Source of the DNA: Candidatus Bathyarchaeota archaeon | GTDB taxonomy: Archaea > Thermoproteota > Bathyarchaeia > Bathyarchaeales > Bathycorpusculaceae | Assembly (NCBI GenBank): GCA_025058315.1 | Contig: JANXET010000006.1 | Coordinates: 19,173 to 83,172, forward strand | DNA length: 64,000 nucleotides | Direction of reading: 5' to 3' | Shown here: positions 17,762 to 26,674 of the stretch, piece after piece | Layout: the number at the start of each line of letters is the position of its first letter | How positions within the stretch are numbered: the first letter of the stretch is position 1 | Program-made: the position numbers and the translations under genes | The notes under the pieces: model-generated | Told to the model about the DNA's origin: nothing | Database searches by the model: none | Seen by the model: only the letters and a program-made list of their open reading frames with translations

Positions 17762-18113
17762 AGCGAGAAAAGCCATCATAACCTTTCTTTACACTGAGAA
17801 GATAAAATCCAGCCTTATAATTGCCTCAAGTCTAATTGAGCATGTTAAGGGCTTGAATGATGCTGAAAGGGCTGGAGCTGAAAAAATTCTATATGCATAC
17901 TTTGACGCGTTAACCCTTGAGGTTAACATGGCGGCTAATGCGGCTCAGCTAGATGGATTCCGAATTGTTACTTCAAAAATTCGGGAATTAGTGGAGCATG
18001 TTAAAAAGCGGAATTATGAGGGCGCTGTTAGACTTGTCTCAGAAGCTATATCTGCAGCGACTACTCAGGGAAACCAATCTGCTCAGATGCTTAATGAAAT
18101 GGGGCTACTATAG
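17754..18113 (+). CDS. Hypothetical all-helical protein
   Basis: About 119 residues, mostly helical by composition (AIITFLYTEKIKSSLIIASS, YFDALTLEVNMAANAAQL, AVRLVSEAISAATTQGNQ), with no cysteine and no membrane segment. I do not recognise the family. ATG 17754 or ATG 17742 are both possible starts; a longer frame back to 17676 would run deep inside the thioredoxin-like gene. Co-transcription with that gene is likely. Its 3' end overlaps the converging glycosylase gene by 31 bases. Confidence 0.65.
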   Translation: MSEARKAIITFLYTEKIKSSLIIASSLIEHVKGLNDAERAGAEKILYAYFDALTLEVNMAANAAQLDGFRIVTSKIRELVEHVKKRNYEGAVRLVSEAISAATTQGNQSAQMLNEMGLL

Positions 18114-18979
18114 CTGATCCTCTCGTTATGGTAGAGATACTCCTGAGCGTAACCTGCATATTTTCCGAAGTAGTTTCTTCCGAAATAACTCAGCTTTTCA
18201 TATTCACTTTTGGATAGGGATCGTTTGCAAGATATCTTCTCGACAAATTCTCTGTCAAAATGCTCCGCGTAGTGTCCAAGCAGTGCACGCTTTATCCATA
18301 CGTCGACAGGAAACGCCTCCAACTTTCCCAGGGAAAAAAGTAGAACGCAGTCCGCAACCTTTGCTCCAACTCCTGGCAGAGTCATCAATTCGCTTTTTGC
18401 CTCCTCATAGCCTTTACTTCTTAAGCTCTCAAGTTCAATTTCCCCGTTGAGAATTTTTACAGCAGTTTCATGGACGTATTCAGCCCTATACCCTAAACCG
18501 CATTGTGTTAGTGTTTTTAAGCTGGCCTTGGCCAGCTTTTCAACGCTTGGAAAAGTATAGAAGCTGTAGCCGTCTAGGCTGGTTTTTTCCCCGAGTTTTC
18601 TAGCAAGGTTTGACAGCATCTGGTTTATCGCTGGAATGTTCTTGTTGGTTGCACATATATAGGAAATCAAGCATTCCCATGGTTTTTGACGGAGAATTCG
18701 CAGTCCCATAAAGGCGCTTACTATCTTCTTCATTATATTGTCCTTAGCTATGTGGTTCAAAATCAGGGGCAAGTTATCTCTGAGCCCAAAATATTCCAGT
18801 ATAGCCTCACAGGTGGCGTTTTCAAACTCAAGCTTCTCGCTTCGCTGTCTGATTTTCACGGCTTTTTCTTCTATGATGCCATACCACCATCCTCCAATTT
18901 TGCTCCATCTGAATGCTTGTCCACAGCAGAGAGTCAGCTCCAGATTGAATGGTTGAGAGGGATCCAGCAATATTTCCAC
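18083..18979 (-). CDS. ogg: OGG1-type 8-oxoguanine DNA glycosylase/AP lyase
   Basis: The 298-residue protein has an N-terminal TBP-like half (CGQAFRWSKIGGWWYGII) and a helix-hairpin-helix GPD domain. LMTLPGVGAKVADCVLLF includes the catalytic Lys in the GVGxKVADC motif, and FPVDVW the catalytic Asp, as in human OGG1 (GVGTKVADC, VPVDVH). It excises 8-oxoguanine and cleaves the strand by beta elimination. Start is GTG 18979. It lies 18 bases downstream of the EF-2 paralogue on the same strand and probably shares its transcript. Confidence 0.9.
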   Translation of the reverse strand: MEILLDPSQPFNLELTLCCGQAFRWSKIGGWWYGIIEEKAVKIRQRSEKLEFENATCEAILEYFGLRDNLPLILNHIAKDNIMKKIVSAFMGLRILRQKPWECLISYICATNKNIPAINQMLSNLARKLGEKTSLDGYSFYTFPSVEKLAKASLKTLTQCGLGYRAEYVHETAVKILNGEIELESLRSKGYEEAKSELMTLPGVGAKVADCVLLFSLGKLEAFPVDVWIKRALLGHYAEHFDREFVEKISCKRSLSKSEYEKLSYFGRNYFGKYAGYAQEYLYHNERISYSSPISLSI

Positions 18980-18997
18980 GGCAAAAATTACTCCCTT

Positions 18998-21163
18998 TTA
19001 TGCCTTTCCGAGAAGTCCCTCTGGCTTCGGAATCTCAGGAGGTAACCCTTTTCTCGCTCTTATATGCATTATCCTCTCAGCCGCCATGCTTTCAGGCATT
19101 CTTTCCCAGTGGTGAAATGTACACTGCAAGAAAGCCCGTCCCGACGTAGCTGATCGAATCTCTGAGGTTAAACCGAAGGACTCGGCTACCGGCATATACC
19201 CGCTGATAACGGCCAGTATGCCTCTAACTTCTGAGGATACTATTTTGCCCCTTCTCTTCGCTATTACGTTTAGGCATTCACCCATCCATTGGACTGGAAC
19301 AGAAACATTGATCCTGTATGTGGGCTCTAGGAGTGTAGGCTTAGCTGTCAAGAATGCTGCCCAAACGGCCCTTCGTATTGTCGGCGTTATCTGAGTGGTT
19401 CCGCGTTGCGCTGCATCTTCAGACAGCAGAGTCTTCATAATTTTAACTTTAACGCCTCTCATTGATTCTTCACATAATGGTCCAGCCCTGCAAGCCCAAT
19501 GAAATCCCGACTTCACAGAATCCATTATTTCATGAGCAGCTTGAATTTTTCCCGTGGTATCTATCAAAATGTTTCCATACTTGTCTATGGCTATGATGTT
19601 CCCTGATTCTTCCATCTTGATCATTTCAGTTAGCTCTCCTTTATCAATTAACTCAATTAGTTTTTCATTCAGAGGCTCAACTTGAATTGTGAAAATATTT
19701 TGCCCATCAGGACTTTCTATAGTGACTGGAGTGCTCTTGGCGGAGATTCCCTCTCTATAAATGACCATGGGTTCAGAGGATATGATCTCCATGTTTCCAG
19801 CGTATTCCCTGAGAAACTTGAGGGAAATTTCCAGATGTAGCTCCCCCATGCCGCTTAGCAGGTACTCGCCTGTTTCTTCATTCACAAACGCCAGCAGGTT
19901 CGGATCTTCTATGCAGATTCTGTTCACGGCTTCCATAAGCCTAGGCATTTCCATCGGGTTTTTAGGCTCCACAGCCACCGTTACAACGGGCTCCGAAATG
20001 TATCTTACACGTTCAAACGGAGGCATCATGTTCCTGTAGGACGGATCCACAATGGTCTCGCCTGATCTTGCAGATTCTAGGCCTGAAATGGCAGCTATGT
20101 TGCCGGCGCTTATCCGATTCACATTTTCCATCTTTGCTCCCATGTAAATGAAAACCCGATGGATCCTATGGATTTTCTCAGCATTCATTAAGTAAACTTC
20201 CTCGCCCTCTTCCACGGAACCGGAGAAGATTCTGCCGGTGGCTATTAGCCCTGCCTGATGGTCCACATGTGCTGCTGTTATACACATGACGGTTGGTCCA
20301 TTATCATCACATTTCAGCAGTGCGTTGCCAACTTCAGAGTTTAATTTTCCCTTCCATATTTTGGGCAGTCTGTATCTTTGTGCTTCAATGGGATCTGGCA
20401 GATTTTTGACAATCATGCCCAGGATAGCCCTTGATAGAGGTATGCTTTTCTCCAGATCCTGAGGGCGCCCCTCATTATAGGCTTCTATTATGTCTGTAAA
20501 CCTTACACCTTCTTCCATGGCTATTTTCAGGGTTAATCCCCACTTATGGAGCGCCGATCCGAAGGCAACGCTCTCATTCTGAGGATTCACCTTCCAGCTT
20601 TCTTTGAATTCAGGCTCTCCATAGATCTCTATTATGTTGTTGAAGTCGCGTATTATACGGTTCAGCTTATTCTGAACCTCGCCTGGGGTAAGTTTTAGCT
20701 CGCTGATAAGCCTGTCAACCTTGTTTATAAAAAGGACAGGTCTAACCCTCTCCTCTAGTGCTTGACGAGTTACAGTTTCCGTTTGAGCCATGATTTCTTC
20801 TACAGCGTCTACGACAACCACGGCGCCGTCTACTGCCCTAAGAGCCCTTGTAACCTTGCCTGTGAAGTCAACGTGTCCAGGAGTGTCAACGAGGTTTATG
20901 ATGTATGGATGCCCGTCTGCTTCATGTAGAAGCGAGATGTTCGCTGTTTTAATGGTTATTCCACGTTTCTGCTCCTCCTCCAGATAATCTAGGACTCTGG
21001 CTTTACCCGCTATCTCCGGCGATATCAAACCAGCATCTGCAAGCAGCATGTCCGTCACGGTTGTTTTGCCATGATCTATGTGGGCTATTATTCCAACGTT
21101 GCGAATGCGCTTCTTCTCGCCCATCAACTTCAGAATCTCAGCGGTTTGTTTAAACCTGAGCAA
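18998..21163 (-). CDS. EF-2 paralogue lacking the diphthamide histidine
   Basis: The 721-residue translational GTPase is collinear with EF-2. G1 is AHIDHGKTTVTDMLL, switch I EEEQKRGITIKTANIS, G3 LVDTPGHVDFTGKV, G4 NKVDRL. In domain IV, where archaeal EF-2 has HRGPAQ with the diphthamide His, this protein reads AAQRGTTQITP: Gln replaces His and PA becomes TT. So it cannot carry diphthamide. The N-terminus LLRFKQTAEILKLM parallels the start of the neighbouring EF-2, which supports TTG 21163. Its role is unknown; specialised translation, ribosome recycling or stress function are possibilities. Confidence 0.9.
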   Translation of the reverse strand: MLRFKQTAEILKLMGEKKRIRNVGIIAHIDHGKTTVTDMLLADAGLISPEIAGKARVLDYLEEEQKRGITIKTANISLLHEADGHPYIINLVDTPGHVDFTGKVTRALRAVDGAVVVVDAVEEIMAQTETVTRQALEERVRPVLFINKVDRLISELKLTPGEVQNKLNRIIRDFNNIIEIYGEPEFKESWKVNPQNESVAFGSALHKWGLTLKIAMEEGVRFTDIIEAYNEGRPQDLEKSIPLSRAILGMIVKNLPDPIEAQRYRLPKIWKGKLNSEVGNALLKCDDNGPTVMCITAAHVDHQAGLIATGRIFSGSVEEGEEVYLMNAEKIHRIHRVFIYMGAKMENVNRISAGNIAAISGLESARSGETIVDPSYRNMMPPFERVRYISEPVVTVAVEPKNPMEMPRLMEAVNRICIEDPNLLAFVNEETGEYLLSGMGELHLEISLKFLREYAGNMEIISSEPMVIYREGISAKSTPVTIESPDGQNIFTIQVEPLNEKLIELIDKGELTEMIKMEESGNIIAIDKYGNILIDTTGKIQAAHEIMDSVKSGFHWACRAGPLCEESMRGVKVKIMKTLLSEDAAQRGTTQITPTIRRAVWAAFLTAKPTLLEPTYRINVSVPVQWMGECLNVIAKRRGKIVSSEVRGILAVISGYMPVAESFGLTSEIRSATSGRAFLQCTFHHWERMPESMAAERIMHIRARKGLPPEIPKPEGLLGKA

Positions 21164-21393
21164 TGCTCGGCGCTCTCCCGGATTGGCGTCTGCATCACTA
21201 ATATGGATTGAGAAGCTTATAAGCAGCGTATAGGAGAATTTGCGCGGTCAGCCTTACAAAAAGTTAATATGGTGCATTTTCGCTTTCCATGTAGCTCTTG
21301 CTTTAAACCAAGGAGCATAAGCGCTTTGGCGAAGGAAAACCCATTTAAGCTCAGTCGCGGAAGAGTTCTCCACCCGTTTAAGGAGGGCTAACT

Positions 21394-23613
21394 ATGGGAC
21401 GTTACAGGCAAGTTGAAGATATAATTAAACTCATGAATTGCACGGAGAGAATAAGGAACACCAGCATCATCGCTCATGTGGATCATGGTAAAACTACCCT
21501 GTCAGACAGCCTTTTAGCCGCCGCCGGCATAATAAGCGAGCAGGTTGCTGGTCAGAAGCTTTTTCTGGACTCTTGGGAGCTTGAGCAGAAGAGGCAGATG
21601 ACAGTTTTCGCCTCCAACATCAGTCTAGTTCACACCTATAAGGGCCAAGATTACCTCATAAACCTCATTGACACCCCTGGACACATCGACTTCAGCGGTA
21701 ACGTTACGCGGAGCCTTCGTATAGTAGACGGCGCCGTGGTTGTCGTAGACGCTGTAGAAGGCCCCATGACGCAGACTGAAACCGTGCTAATGCAAGCCCT
21801 CCGTGAAAGAGTTAAGCCTCTCCTATACATAAACAAGGTTGACAGGCTCATTAAAGAGTTAAAGTTAACGCCTGAAGAAGTTCAAAAGCGCTTTGCGAAA
21901 ATAATCGTTAAGGTTAACAATATTATTGAGAAGTACGCTCCCCCGGAGCATAAGAAAGACTGGCAGGTTAAGGTTGAAGATGGCCGTGTAGCCTTCGGCT
22001 CAGCATTGCATAAATGGGGCTTAAACCTGCCGCATATGAAGGCTAAGGGAATAACCTTCAAGGATATAATTGACGCCTACAGTGGCCCGCCTGAGGATAT
22101 TGCGCAGAAGGTTGAAGCCTTAAGCAAGAAGGCTCCACTTTACGAGCCAATACTTGACATGTTCTGCGAGCACCTGCCAAGCCCGCTGGAGGCTCAGCCT
22201 TATAGGCAGACGCAAATCTGGCCCGGAGACCCAAATAGTCCAGTGGGCAAGGCTATGGCGAAGGTTGATCCTAATGGTCCATTACTGATGTGTATAACCT
22301 TCGTGGAGGTTGACCCCCACAGCGGCGTTGTAGCTATTGGAAGGGTGTTCAGTGGAAGTGTAACGAAGGGCAAGGTTGTCCGGCTGGTTACCAGCCGCCA
22401 GAAGGGGGCCATCCAGCAGGTTTACATGAGCATGGCCACTGACCGGGTTATAGTGGAACGCATCCCCGCAGGTAACATTGCAGCTCTTTCAGGTTTACCT
22501 TCAGTGCATGTGGGTGAAACCATCGCTGAAGAGGGTGTAGAAACTGCGCCATTTGAGGCGCTGAAGTACGTTTCAGATCCTGTGGTAACGGTTGCCGTGG
22601 AGCCTGAAAACGTTAAGGATCTGCCTCTCTTCGACAAGGTTATGCATAAAATAACCATTGAAGACCCCAACTTACACTTCAGAATAGACAAGGAAAGTGG
22701 GCAGTATCTTCTAAGCGGCATGGGTGAGCTTCACCTGGAGGTTACAGCCTACAGGATGCAGGAAGCCGGCCTCAAGGTTAAGATAAGCAAGCCCATAGTG
22801 ATTTACCGCGAGACGATAAGCCGCGACTATAAGGGTTCACCCATACTTGGAAAGAGCCCTAACAAGCACAACAAGCTATGGGTCACTATTGAGAAACTTC
22901 CAGACGAGGTTATCGAGGCGATAAAGACAGGTAAGATAAATGAGATGCAAAGCCGTGATGAACGGCAAAAAATCTTAATGAAGGAGTACGGATGGCCCAC
23001 TGAAGATGCCCGCAACGTGATAGCCATTGAAGGGTCAAACATTCTGGTCAACAGGATTAAGGGTCGACAGTACGTGGAAGAAGTGCTGGATCACATAAAG
23101 TCAGGGTTCAGAGATGCCGTTAACACTGGGATCCTTGCAAAGGAGCCGATGTACGGCTTGAAGGTTAACCTGGAGGATATTCTGGTGCATGAGGACCCTG
23201 TACATAGAGGGCCAGCTCAGATTTTGCCGATGACGTGGCGTCCCATATGGTGCGCCTTCCTGCTAAGCGAGCCTAAGCTTCTCGAGCCCATTATGAGCTT
23301 TGAATGCAAGGTTCCCAACGACTTCGTCAGCTCAGTTATAGCTTTAGTTCAGAAGCGCAGGGGCCGAATCCTCGACATGGTCAACGAGGAGGATATGATA
23401 ATAGTGAAGGCTGAAATTCCAGTGGCTGAATCCTTCGGAATAGCAGATGAACTGCGATCTTCAACTCAGGGCAGAGCCTTCTGGGCAACTCAATTCAGCC
23501 GCTGGGCACCGGTACCCGAGTCCATGCAGGCTGATGTTATCAGGCAGATACGTGAACGCAAAGGAATGCCTCCAGAACCGCCGAAGGCTGAAGAGTTCTA
23601 CGAGGAAGAATAA
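21394..23613 (+). CDS. fusA: Translation elongation factor 2 (aEF-2)
   Basis: The 739-residue GTPase drives ribosomal translocation. G1 AHVDHGKTTLSDSLL, G3 LIDTPGHIDFSGNV and G4 NKVDRL are intact. Domain IV keeps PVHRGPAQILP with the histidine that becomes diphthamide, and ESFGIADELRSSTQGRAFW is the typical domain V end. Switch I reads EQKRQMTVFASNIS, with Gln where RGIT/RGMT is more usual. ATG 21394 follows AAGGAGGG. It is divergent from the paralogue across a 230-base gap that must hold both promoters. Confidence 0.95.
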   Translation: MGRYRQVEDIIKLMNCTERIRNTSIIAHVDHGKTTLSDSLLAAAGIISEQVAGQKLFLDSWELEQKRQMTVFASNISLVHTYKGQDYLINLIDTPGHIDFSGNVTRSLRIVDGAVVVVDAVEGPMTQTETVLMQALRERVKPLLYINKVDRLIKELKLTPEEVQKRFAKIIVKVNNIIEKYAPPEHKKDWQVKVEDGRVAFGSALHKWGLNLPHMKAKGITFKDIIDAYSGPPEDIAQKVEALSKKAPLYEPILDMFCEHLPSPLEAQPYRQTQIWPGDPNSPVGKAMAKVDPNGPLLMCITFVEVDPHSGVVAIGRVFSGSVTKGKVVRLVTSRQKGAIQQVYMSMATDRVIVERIPAGNIAALSGLPSVHVGETIAEEGVETAPFEALKYVSDPVVTVAVEPENVKDLPLFDKVMHKITIEDPNLHFRIDKESGQYLLSGMGELHLEVTAYRMQEAGLKVKISKPIVIYRETISRDYKGSPILGKSPNKHNKLWVTIEKLPDEVIEAIKTGKINEMQSRDERQKILMKEYGWPTEDARNVIAIEGSNILVNRIKGRQYVEEVLDHIKSGFRDAVNTGILAKEPMYGLKVNLEDILVHEDPVHRGPAQILPMTWRPIWCAFLLSEPKLLEPIMSFECKVPNDFVSSVIALVQKRRGRILDMVNEEDMIIVKAEIPVAESFGIADELRSSTQGRAFWATQFSRWAPVPESMQADVIRQIRERKGMPPEPPKAEEFYEEE

Positions 23614-23743
23614 ACCGGTAGGATCCAATCTTCCCTGCTTACTTCTTTATTTACATGGGTTTAGCTATCAGCTGACTGAAGCTTAACTGTGAGTGTATAT
23701 TTCCCAGTGAGTGTAATGTTGAGAATGGTTTAAGGGGGCAGAG

Positions 23744-24499
23744 ATGAGCGTTAATGTGCTGTCTATTGAGAAGCTGCGCTGTGAACCTTTTTCGTCGATA
23801 TTATGTTATCCCAGGCCAAGTAAGGATGAACTGGATAAACGCATAAGAGAGTTAGCTGGACTTGGCATTTCAGCTATAGAGTTTGCTGGTGAAAAGAAGA
23901 TTTTGAATATGCCTGTTTTAGGCAAAGGCTGCGTGGGGCTTGTTGTCATAGCCCATTTAGGTTCGCAGCGTGTCGCTCTTAAGATAAGGCGAGTTGACGC
24001 TGGCCGTGATATGATGTTTCACGAGGCGCAGATGCTTAGAGTTGCCAACAGCGTAAGTGTGGGGCCTAAGTTAATAGTTGCCAGTGAAGACTTCCTACTC
24101 ATGCAGTTGATAGAAGGCAGCCTGCTTCCTAAGTGGCTTTATGGCGTAGTGGAGAAGAAGCTGTTGATTAAGGTTCTGCTAGATTTGCTTGAGCAGTGCT
24201 GGCGTCTTGATATGGTCCACTTGGATCATGGGGAGCTAAGCTATGCGCCTAAGCATGTAATAGTTGACCCATTTAACCGGCCATTCATAGTTGATTTTGA
24301 AACTGCCAGTTTAACTAGAAAACCCTCGAATGTTACTTCGTTAGCTCAGTTTCTCTTCATAAGCGGGGCTCTAGCGGATAAGATAACTGGAATGCTGGAT
24401 ATAGCGGATAAAAACGCGGTTATAGAGGCTTTAAGAAGGTATAAGGCGGATAAGAATCGTCAAAACTTTGAAAATATCCTTGCTGCCTGTTTTAGGTGA
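23744..24499 (+). CDS. Predicted archaeal serine/threonine protein kinase (COG2112-like)
   Basis: The 251-residue protein kinase-like product has a glycine loop VLGKGCVGLVVIA, an ATP-anchoring lysine VALKIRRVDAG, a conserved Glu in FHEAQMLRVA, a catalytic-loop equivalent VHLDHGELSYAPKHVIV and a metal-binding IVDFETAS in place of DFG. This is the small COG2112 archaeal kinase family, distinct from Bud32 and RIO. Substrates are unknown. ATG 23744 follows a purine-rich AAGGGGGCAGAG. It converges on the purP gene with an eight-base overlap. Confidence 0.75.
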   Translation: MSVNVLSIEKLRCEPFSSILCYPRPSKDELDKRIRELAGLGISAIEFAGEKKILNMPVLGKGCVGLVVIAHLGSQRVALKIRRVDAGRDMMFHEAQMLRVANSVSVGPKLIVASEDFLLMQLIEGSLLPKWLYGVVEKKLLIKVLLDLLEQCWRLDMVHLDHGELSYAPKHVIVDPFNRPFIVDFETASLTRKPSNVTSLAQFLFISGALADKITGMLDIADKNAVIEALRRYKADKNRQNFENILAACFR

Positions 24500-25577
24500 C
24501 CACGGCGTTCAATTGCTTCCGCTTTACGGCTTCCTTGATTTCCAAGGCTATCCTTCTGCCCATGTACATTTTCTCGCCATATTTCAAATAGGCATATGGG
24601 GAAGTGCCTATGCCAACGTTTGTTCCAGCCACTATTCGCGCTGAAATTTCAAAAGTGTATATTTCCGGTTTATCAGTTATGATGGTTTCAAGGCAGAATG
24701 GGCCTATTATGCCGGGAGGCGCGATTTCCCTCGCTGTCTTCTGCACGTTATCGCCCATCCTTAGCAGCTCAGGAAGTAATGACTCTCTAAGGGTTAGTGG
24801 GATGTTGCCGATAATTGTGTATGTGGGGCTTAAGCTTATCTCAAGCTGCTCAGCTGCAGGCACTCTGCCTATAGCGTCCACTGCGGACTCGTACCTTTTG
24901 TCAACGCCTAAAAGCTCCACATCATCATTTATCAGGGAGGAGAAATACTGGGGGTAAACGTTCACGCCGAGAACATACTCCTGTATATGAATTCGCTGGG
25001 CATCTTCCCTGCTGATTAGTCCCCGCGTAATCATTTCATCAAGCTTCTTGTAGAAGTGCTCTGGGGAATTGGCTAAAAAGTATCCTCTTCCGCCTTTAGC
25101 GCCTTGAAGCTTCGCTATGATCAGGCGATCGATTTCCTCTGGGCTTTTGAATGTTTTAGGCAGCTTAAGCCCGGCTTTTCTAAGCCATTCCCCCTGCTTC
25201 TCCCTGTCTGCTTCCCAGTTTAATAGTTGGCGGTTTCCAAACATGGGCACGTAGAAATCGTTTGTAAGCTGTTCAGTGCTCAAGTACGCCGTAAAGGAAC
25301 CGTGGGGCACTATCAGGGTGTTCAGTGCTCTAAGTTTCTCCTGCAGTCTATCGTCCAGTATTTCCGAGAATTCTTCAACCATTATGAGCTCGTCCGCTAA
25401 CTGGAACTTCCTGTAGACTATTGTGTCCTTTTCTCTGCATATGCAAACTGTTTTGAATCCCTCTTCCTTTGCTCCTTTGAAAATGTTTAGAGCTGAGTGG
25501 CTGCCGATTGTCCCTATAGCCAGCCTTCTCATGTCATACTTTTTCAGCAGTGTGCTTATTTCTTCACTTGTTATCAT
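24492..25577 (-). CDS. purP: 5-formaminoimidazole-4-carboxamide ribonucleotide synthetase-like protein (PurP, copy 2)
   Basis: 361 residues. The ATP-grasp enzyme PurP makes FAICAR from AICAR, formate and ATP in the archaeal purine pathway. Seen here: AIGTIGSHSALNIFKGAKEE at the N-terminus, ADREKQGEWLRKAGLKLPK, KLQGAKGGRGYFLANSPE, ETIITDKPEIYTFEISARIV and GTSPYAYLKYGE. It is last in the purE-purC-purP-purP operon and overlaps the first PurP by four bases. Paralogues of PurP with altered function are known in archaea, so one copy may not be a FAICAR synthetase. Confidence 0.85.
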   Translation of the reverse strand: MITSEEISTLLKKYDMRRLAIGTIGSHSALNIFKGAKEEGFKTVCICREKDTIVYRKFQLADELIMVEEFSEILDDRLQEKLRALNTLIVPHGSFTAYLSTEQLTNDFYVPMFGNRQLLNWEADREKQGEWLRKAGLKLPKTFKSPEEIDRLIIAKLQGAKGGRGYFLANSPEHFYKKLDEMITRGLISREDAQRIHIQEYVLGVNVYPQYFSSLINDDVELLGVDKRYESAVDAIGRVPAAEQLEISLSPTYTIIGNIPLTLRESLLPELLRMGDNVQKTAREIAPPGIIGPFCLETIITDKPEIYTFEISARIVAGTNVGIGTSPYAYLKYGEKMYMGRRIALEIKEAVKRKQLNAVVT

Positions 25578-26674
25578 GTTACAATATCCTCAAGCCTATT
25601 TTCTTTGACGGCGCGCTTAATTTCCATGGCGACCCTTCTTCCAGGGCCAACCTCCATACCGTACTTATACTTCATGTATGGTGATGTGGGCTCCACGCAT
25701 GGGCAGCCCGGTACACGTGGGCTCACGTCGAACACGTAGAAATCAAGATTTTTCGTTATGGCGCCTTGCAACGCGAAAAGCCCGATTATGCCTGGAGGAT
25801 ATTCCTGTTTGCAGGTTTCAACGAAGCGTTCTCCTGCTTTGAATATCTTCTCAAGCTGGCTTTCCCTTATAGTTGCACCCATATGTCCGATCTCGATGTT
25901 CTGGGTTGGTATGTTCAGCTCCAGCTGTTCCTGTGCTGGGAGATCTAGGACGCCGTCTAAGTCAGTCTGGATCCGCCTGTCAAACCCTAAAAGGTCAATC
26001 TCGTCAGTTAGGGGAGACCAGAAGAAGTTAGCGTTAAATTTTGCGCCTATCACGTACTCCTCTATAACTGCCTTCTCGAGGGCTTCGGGGCTTATTATGC
26101 CCTTCCCTACACGTTCCTCAGCCTTTCTTCTAAACTCTTCAGGTGAAGAAGCGTAGAAAAATGCTCTTTCAATAGCGCGTTCCTTCTCAGGAACTTTGAC
26201 GATGGCCAGGCGGTCTATTTCTTCCGGAGACTTGAAGGTTTTAGGTGTCGGTATCCCTGCCCTCTGAAGCAGGTAATACTGATTTTTAGGCGTATCCCGC
26301 TCCTCAGTTTTCAGCATATAGCGGTTACCCATAATGGGCACTGTGAAGCGTTTCTCAATGTTATCGTAGCCAACATAAACTGAGAAGGAGCGGTTTGGAA
26401 CAAATATGGTGTTCAATCCCCTGAGCTTTTCAAGGCTGTCCTCCTTTACGACATCTGCGAACCTGTCAAGCAGCAGCACATGATCGAATAGGTTATGGTA
26501 ATATTTCGTGTATGTTTCCTCTCTTCCCTTCTGACAGACAACGACGGTTTCGAACCCTTCCTGTTTAGCGCCGTAAGCGATTTCAAGGGCTGAATGGGAG
26601 CCTAGAACGCCTATTCTGACGTGGCGCTCATCATATTCATTAACTATTTTGCGTATAATGTTTCTGTTTATCAT
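25574..26674 (-). CDS. purP: 5-formaminoimidazole-4-carboxamide ribonucleotide synthetase-like protein (PurP, copy 1)
   Basis: 366 residues, PurP family ATP-grasp. Motifs: RIGVLGSHSALEIAYGAKQE, TPKTFKSPEEIDRLAIVK, VIEEYVIGAKFNANFFWSP, NLDFYVFDVSPRVPGCP and TSPYMKYKYGMEVGPGR. It overlaps purC by four bases upstream and the second PurP copy by four bases downstream. It differs from that copy at the loop VPEKERAIERAFFY, where copy 2 has the glycine-rich LQGAKGGRGYFL; the glycine-rich copy looks closer to an active ATP-grasp. Confidence 0.85.
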   Translation of the reverse strand: MINRNIIRKIVNEYDERHVRIGVLGSHSALEIAYGAKQEGFETVVVCQKGREETYTKYYHNLFDHVLLLDRFADVVKEDSLEKLRGLNTIFVPNRSFSVYVGYDNIEKRFTVPIMGNRYMLKTEERDTPKNQYYLLQRAGIPTPKTFKSPEEIDRLAIVKVPEKERAIERAFFYASSPEEFRRKAEERVGKGIISPEALEKAVIEEYVIGAKFNANFFWSPLTDEIDLLGFDRRIQTDLDGVLDLPAQEQLELNIPTQNIEIGHMGATIRESQLEKIFKAGERFVETCKQEYPPGIIGLFALQGAITKNLDFYVFDVSPRVPGCPCVEPTSPYMKYKYGMEVGPGRRVAMEIKRAVKENRLEDIVT

